Shown piece after piece: positions 61,607-64,000 of a stretch of 64,000 nt of DNA. The notes beneath the pieces are model-generated. The model ran no database searches and was not told the origin of the DNA. It worked only from the letters and a program-made list of their open reading frames with translations. A program made the position numbers and the translations under genes. The stretch lies in assembly GCF_000482545.1 (NCBI RefSeq), contig NZ_KI519454.1, positions 1,612,001-1,676,000 on the forward strand, given 5' to 3'. The number at the start of each line of letters is the position of its first letter. Within the stretch, counting starts at the first letter, position 1. This DNA is from Arthrobacter sp. 35W. Its GTDB lineage: Bacteria; Actinomycetota; Actinomycetes; Actinomycetales; Micrococcaceae.

Positions 61607-62224
61607 TCATGCGCGCCCCTTGGGGGCGGTCTCGGCCATTTCGCTCGCATAGGAGAAGTCCGCGCTTTCGGCGTAGATGCCGTCGAACTCGATGCCCATC
61701 AGCATCTGGTGGCCGGATGCCCTCCCCACCATGTATTCGGGGCCAAAGGCGAACATGGCGTTCTTGACGGTGGTGGGTCCGCCGTCGGCGCCCAGGGCGG
61801 GCTCAAAGGTGTAGTTGACGCCGTCACCGGCCACGGCGGTGGGATTCCCGCCATTCGTGATGGCAACACGGGCGCGCTCGACACCGAGCCATTCGCCGTA
61901 CAGCGCTGCAAAATCGGCGAACGGGCCGCCTTCATCGCCATGGAGGATGCGCCCCACGGCGTCCGCCTGGCCGTCCGAGGCTCCATCGTCGACGACGGCA
62001 CCGACCTTCCAATTGCCCGCAGTCAGGTTGGCGGGGAACACATTGCAGAAGGCGAAATCGACGCCCGACAGATCCGTGCCGTCGAGCCGGCCGTTCTCGA
62101 TGTGGAAGACGGCGACGCCGCGGCACTCGCCATCGGGTCCGTTGGGCGGACCATCAACCGGACACGGGCAGAGCAGTGCACAGCTGCAATTTGCTACATA
62201 CGTACCAGACATTTCCCACGACAT
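61607..62224 (-). CDS. DUF1326 domain protein
   Basis: A 205-residue soluble protein matching DUF1326: MSWEMSGTYVANCSCALLCPCP near the N-terminus with four closely spaced cysteines, DFAFCNVFPANLTAGNWKVG, FADFAALYGEWLGVERARV and a C-terminal SADFSYASEMAE. The cysteines may bind metal. Function unknown. The ATG has CTAGGAGAATCTC upstream. It is the first gene of a two-gene unit with DUF2182, driven by the promoter at 62319-62347. Confidence 0.87.
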   Translation of the reverse strand: MSWEMSGTYVANCSCALLCPCPVDGPPNGPDGECRGVAVFHIENGRLDGTDLSGVDFAFCNVFPANLTAGNWKVGAVVDDGASDGQADAVGRILHGDEGGPFADFAALYGEWLGVERARVAITNGGNPTAVAGDGVNYTFEPALGADGGPTTVKNAMFAFGPEYMVGRASGHQMLMGIEFDGIYAESADFSYASEMAETAPKGRA

Positions 62225-62318
62225 GAGATTCTCCTAGCTGGCGGCCTCGCCGAGGCGCCTTGCGCCTTCGGCGCGCGGGGAGATTCGTTGGGAACCACAC
62301 GAAGGCCCCGTTAAACCG

Positions 62319-62354
62319 AGGGTATTCCCGCTTCCTGACACTGTCAACGGGAAT
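62319..62354 (-). promoter_or_regulatory. housekeeping-type promoter of the DUF1326-DUF2182 operon with flanking palindrome
   Basis: On the minus strand: -35 TTGACA (62347-62342), 17-base spacer, -10 TACCCT (62324-62319), about 95 bases before the DUF1326 start. Inverted repeats CGGGAAT (62348-62354) and ATTCCCG (62324-62330) lie on either side of the -35 and spacer, a layout that would let a regulator close the promoter. The -35 is the best consensus match noticed in the window. Confidence 0.6.
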
Positions 62355-62402
62355 CCACACAGACCTCTTGACATGATGCGCGGAGCATGGTTCGGACGGA
62401 AC

Positions 62403-62858
62403 CTACATCGTGCGGAGGGCCGCCAGGGCGCCGTCGGCGTGGGCCGCCATGTCCAGTTCGTTGGCGATGATCTCCCGCACGATGCCGTCCGTGCCGATGA
62501 CAAAGGTGGCCCGGCGAGGCGGCAGTTTCTTGGCCAGGAGCCGCCGGCGCACGCCAAAGGCATCGGCGACGGCGCCGTCGAGGTCGCTGAGCAGCGGGTA
62601 GCCCAGCCGGTTGGCCTGGGCGAAGGCCAGCTGGCGGTCCACGGTGTCCGCGCTGATGCCCAGAATCGTGGCGCCGGCGGCGGCGAACTCTGCGCCAAGG
62701 TCGCGGAAACGGCAGGCCTGCTGTGTGCAGCCGGGGGTGCCTGCCACGGGGTAGAAGAACAGCACCACCGGACCGGAGGCCAGCGCAGCAACGAGCGAAC
62801 GCCGCACGCCGTGCTGGTCCGGCAGCTCGAAGTCCTTCACCTGATCGCCAATGTCCAT
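62403..62858 (-). CDS. bcp: peroxiredoxin, BCP/PrxQ type
   Basis: A 151-residue thiol peroxidase. The peroxidatic Cys44 is in YPVAGTPGCTQQAC, with resolving Cys49 five residues later as in the PrxQ group. The fold segments VVLFFYP, ILGISADTVDRQLAFA and YPLLSDLDGAVADAFGV are clear. It reduces hydrogen peroxide and organic peroxides using thioredoxin, or perhaps mycothiol-linked donors in this organism. ATG start 9 bases after the methyltransferase stop, so probably co-transcribed. Confidence 0.93.
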   Translation of the reverse strand: MDIGDQVKDFELPDQHGVRRSLVAALASGPVVLFFYPVAGTPGCTQQACRFRDLGAEFAAAGATILGISADTVDRQLAFAQANRLGYPLLSDLDGAVADAFGVRRRLLAKKLPPRRATFVIGTDGIVREIIANELDMAAHADGALAALRTM

Positions 62859-62867
62859 GACTGGAGC

Positions 62868-63674
62868 CTACTCCGGGGCGCGGCAGGCCCAGAACGCGAC
62901 GGCGCTGGCGGCCGCCACATTGAGCGAGTCGACGCCGCGGCGCATGGGGATCTTCACCGTGCAGCGGGCGGCCTGAAGCGTCGCATCGCTCAGCCCCTCC
63001 CCCTCGGTGCCCAGGATCAGCGCCAGCTTGTCATCCTTGCGGGCGGCCAGCCCATCGATGGTGAGCGAGTCATCCGTCAGGGCCAGTGCCGCCGTGGTGA
63101 AGCCGGCCGCGTGGAGCAGCTCCATGTCCGCCGGCCAGTCCTCCAGCCGCGCCCAGGGGATCTGGAACACGGTGCCCATGCTGACGCGGATGCTGCGGCG
63201 GTACAGCGGGTCCCCGCAGCGCGGGGTGACCAGCACGGCGTCGACGTCCAATGCGGCGGCAGAGCGGAAGATGGCACCCAGATTGGTGTGGTCGACAATG
63301 TCCTCCAGCACGGCGATACGCCGGGCGCCGGCCAGCAGCTCCGCCACGGGGACGGGCTCCGGGCGGTGCATGGCGGCCATGGCGCCGCGGTGCAGGTGGA
63401 AGCCGGTGATCTCTTCCAGGATGCCGGGACTGCCCACAAAGGCGGGCACGTCGGGGTAATCTGCCAGCACATCTGCCAGATCGTCCAGCCATTTGGCGGC
63501 CAGGAAGAAGGAGCGCGGCCGGTGGCCGGCCTCCAGAGCCCGGCGGAGCACCCGCGAGCTTTCGGCGATGTAGAGGCCCTCGGCGGGCTCACGGACCCGG
63601 CGGAGCTGGACGTCTGTCAGCTGGGTGTAGTCGGCCACCCGGGGGTCGGCGGCATCCGTCAGTTCGATGATCAC
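62868..63674 (-). CDS. SpoU/TrmH family RNA 2'-O-methyltransferase
   Basis: A 268-residue SPOUT-class enzyme. Motif 1 is LEDIVDHTNLGAIFRSAAAL, motif 2 is LALILGTEGEGLSD and motif 3 is KIPMRRGVDSLNVAAASAVAFW, which together form the trefoil-knot SAM site. The N-terminal 100 residues form the substrate-binding domain. It methylates a ribose 2'-OH in rRNA or tRNA; the target cannot be told from sequence. The start overlaps the TSUP permease stop by 4 bases. Confidence 0.92.
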   Translation of the reverse strand: MIIELTDAADPRVADYTQLTDVQLRRVREPAEGLYIAESSRVLRRALEAGHRPRSFFLAAKWLDDLADVLADYPDVPAFVGSPGILEEITGFHLHRGAMAAMHRPEPVPVAELLAGARRIAVLEDIVDHTNLGAIFRSAAALDVDAVLVTPRCGDPLYRRSIRVSMGTVFQIPWARLEDWPADMELLHAAGFTTAALALTDDSLTIDGLAARKDDKLALILGTEGEGLSDATLQAARCTVKIPMRRGVDSLNVAAASAVAFWACRAPE

Positions 63675-64000
63675 GCTGCGGCCACCAATTTCGCCACCAT
63701 GAAGTACAGGGCCACCAAGCCGAGGAGGACGATCACCGTACGCAGCACCACCGGAGAGAGGCGCCGGCCGATCTTCGAGCCAACCACTCCGCCCACCAGT
63801 GAACTGACGGCGATGAGGCCCACCACGGCCCAGATGATCTTGTCGCCGGCGAAGAGCAGATAGGACACCGCCGCCACACAGTTGACGGCCAGCGAGAGCA
63901 CGTTCTTGACGGCATTGGCGTTCTGCAGAGTTCCGGACATGAAGATGCCCAGGATGCCCACCAGCAGGATGCCCTGGGCTGCCACAAAGTAGCCGCCGTA
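63671..64000 (-). CDS. TSUP (TauE/SafE) family permease, C-terminal part
   Basis: The gene runs off the right edge; 109 C-terminal codons are present. The segment YGGYFVAAQGILLVGILGIFMSG is the typical second-half signature of sulfite exporter TauE/SafE proteins, followed by NANAVKNVLSLAVNCVAAVSYLLFAG and two more helices (VVGLIAVSSLVGGVVGSKIG; VVLRTVIVLLGLVALYFMV). Exports or imports small anions such as sulfite; exact substrate unknown. Overlaps the methyltransferase gene by 4 bases (GTGA). Confidence 0.9.
   Translation of the reverse strand, partial: YGGYFVAAQGILLVGILGIFMSGTLQNANAVKNVLSLAVNCVAAVSYLLFAGDKIIWAVVGLIAVSSLVGGVVGSKIGRRLSPVVLRTVIVLLGLVALYFMVAKLVAAA

Noticed and set aside
1-64000. 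CRISPR arrays, insertion sequences, phage genes, attachment sites, riboswitches
   Set aside because: No regularly spaced repeats, transposase or integrase genes, or recognisable aptamer leaders were seen on either strand.

Overview
The window is 64 kb of very GC-rich DNA packed with genes and with no stretch longer than about 300 bases lacking one. Frequent GTG starts, GTGA/ATGA stop-start overlaps, a complete Pup-proteasome locus, a mycothiol ligase gene (mshC), a GT4-type glycogen synthase and a tRNA with no encoded CCA all point to an actinobacterium. Protein style suggests Micrococcaceae, close to Arthrobacter (inference). No phage, insertion sequence, CRISPR array or plasmid gene was seen.

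Region 1 (1-15.1 kb, mostly minus strand): read from right to left it runs HAD phosphatase, site-2 protease, tRNA m1A58 methyltransferase (trmI), proteasome ATPase (arc/mpa), dop, pup, prcB, prcA, pafA, two FKBP prolyl isomerases, a fused pafBC regulator, a small membrane protein and the start of tatA. A PAC2-family gene stands on the plus strand at the right edge. This is the standard actinobacterial system for tagging proteins with Pup and degrading them, with very tight gene spacing.

Region 2 (15.1-27.6 kb): mshC and uppP, an aldo/keto reductase, small conserved proteins, an acyl-CoA dehydrogenase, an M20 peptidase, tRNA-Leu(GAG), a threonine/serine dehydratase and a PhzF isomerase. Two genes here look 5'-truncated: a Tdi1/DUF1851-type immunity domain at 19.1-19.6 kb and an alpha/beta-hydrolase at 25.4 kb.

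Region 3 (27.6-30.1 kb): the most interesting part. An ECF sigma factor, its zinc-finger anti-sigma factor, a DUF2231 membrane protein and a Yx(FWY)xxD lipoprotein form a small island. Three promoters in it carry the same bipartite element, TGAACC-16 bp-CGTC(T/A), and two of them share a back-to-back palindrome. This reads as a self-contained, autoregulated envelope regulon of unknown purpose.

Region 4 (30.1-39.1 kb): SDR oxidoreductase, L-lactate dehydrogenase with a LexA-like box upstream, a citrate transporter divergent from a CitA/CitB-type two-component system, a MarR-MFS efflux pair with two matching operators, and a secreted trypsin-like protease.

Region 5 (39.3-47.2 kb): kynureninase, then a fatty-acid beta-oxidation locus (MaoC hydratase, FabG4-like reductase, thiolase; divergent TetR regulator and acyl-CoA oxidase) built around a long palindromic operator.

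Region 6 (47.2-64 kb): divergent glgA/glgC, a zinc-ribbon SDR lacking the catalytic tyrosine, a YeiH-family permease, an acyltransferase, aminopeptidase N, an HtrA-like protease, a lipoate ligase with swapped domain order, ribosomal protein L31, a TetR-controlled membrane protein, a DUF1326-DUF2182 pair, peroxiredoxin, an rRNA/tRNA 2'-O-methyltransferase and the end of a TSUP permease gene. All functions come from reading motifs and family resemblance; nothing was searched against a database.
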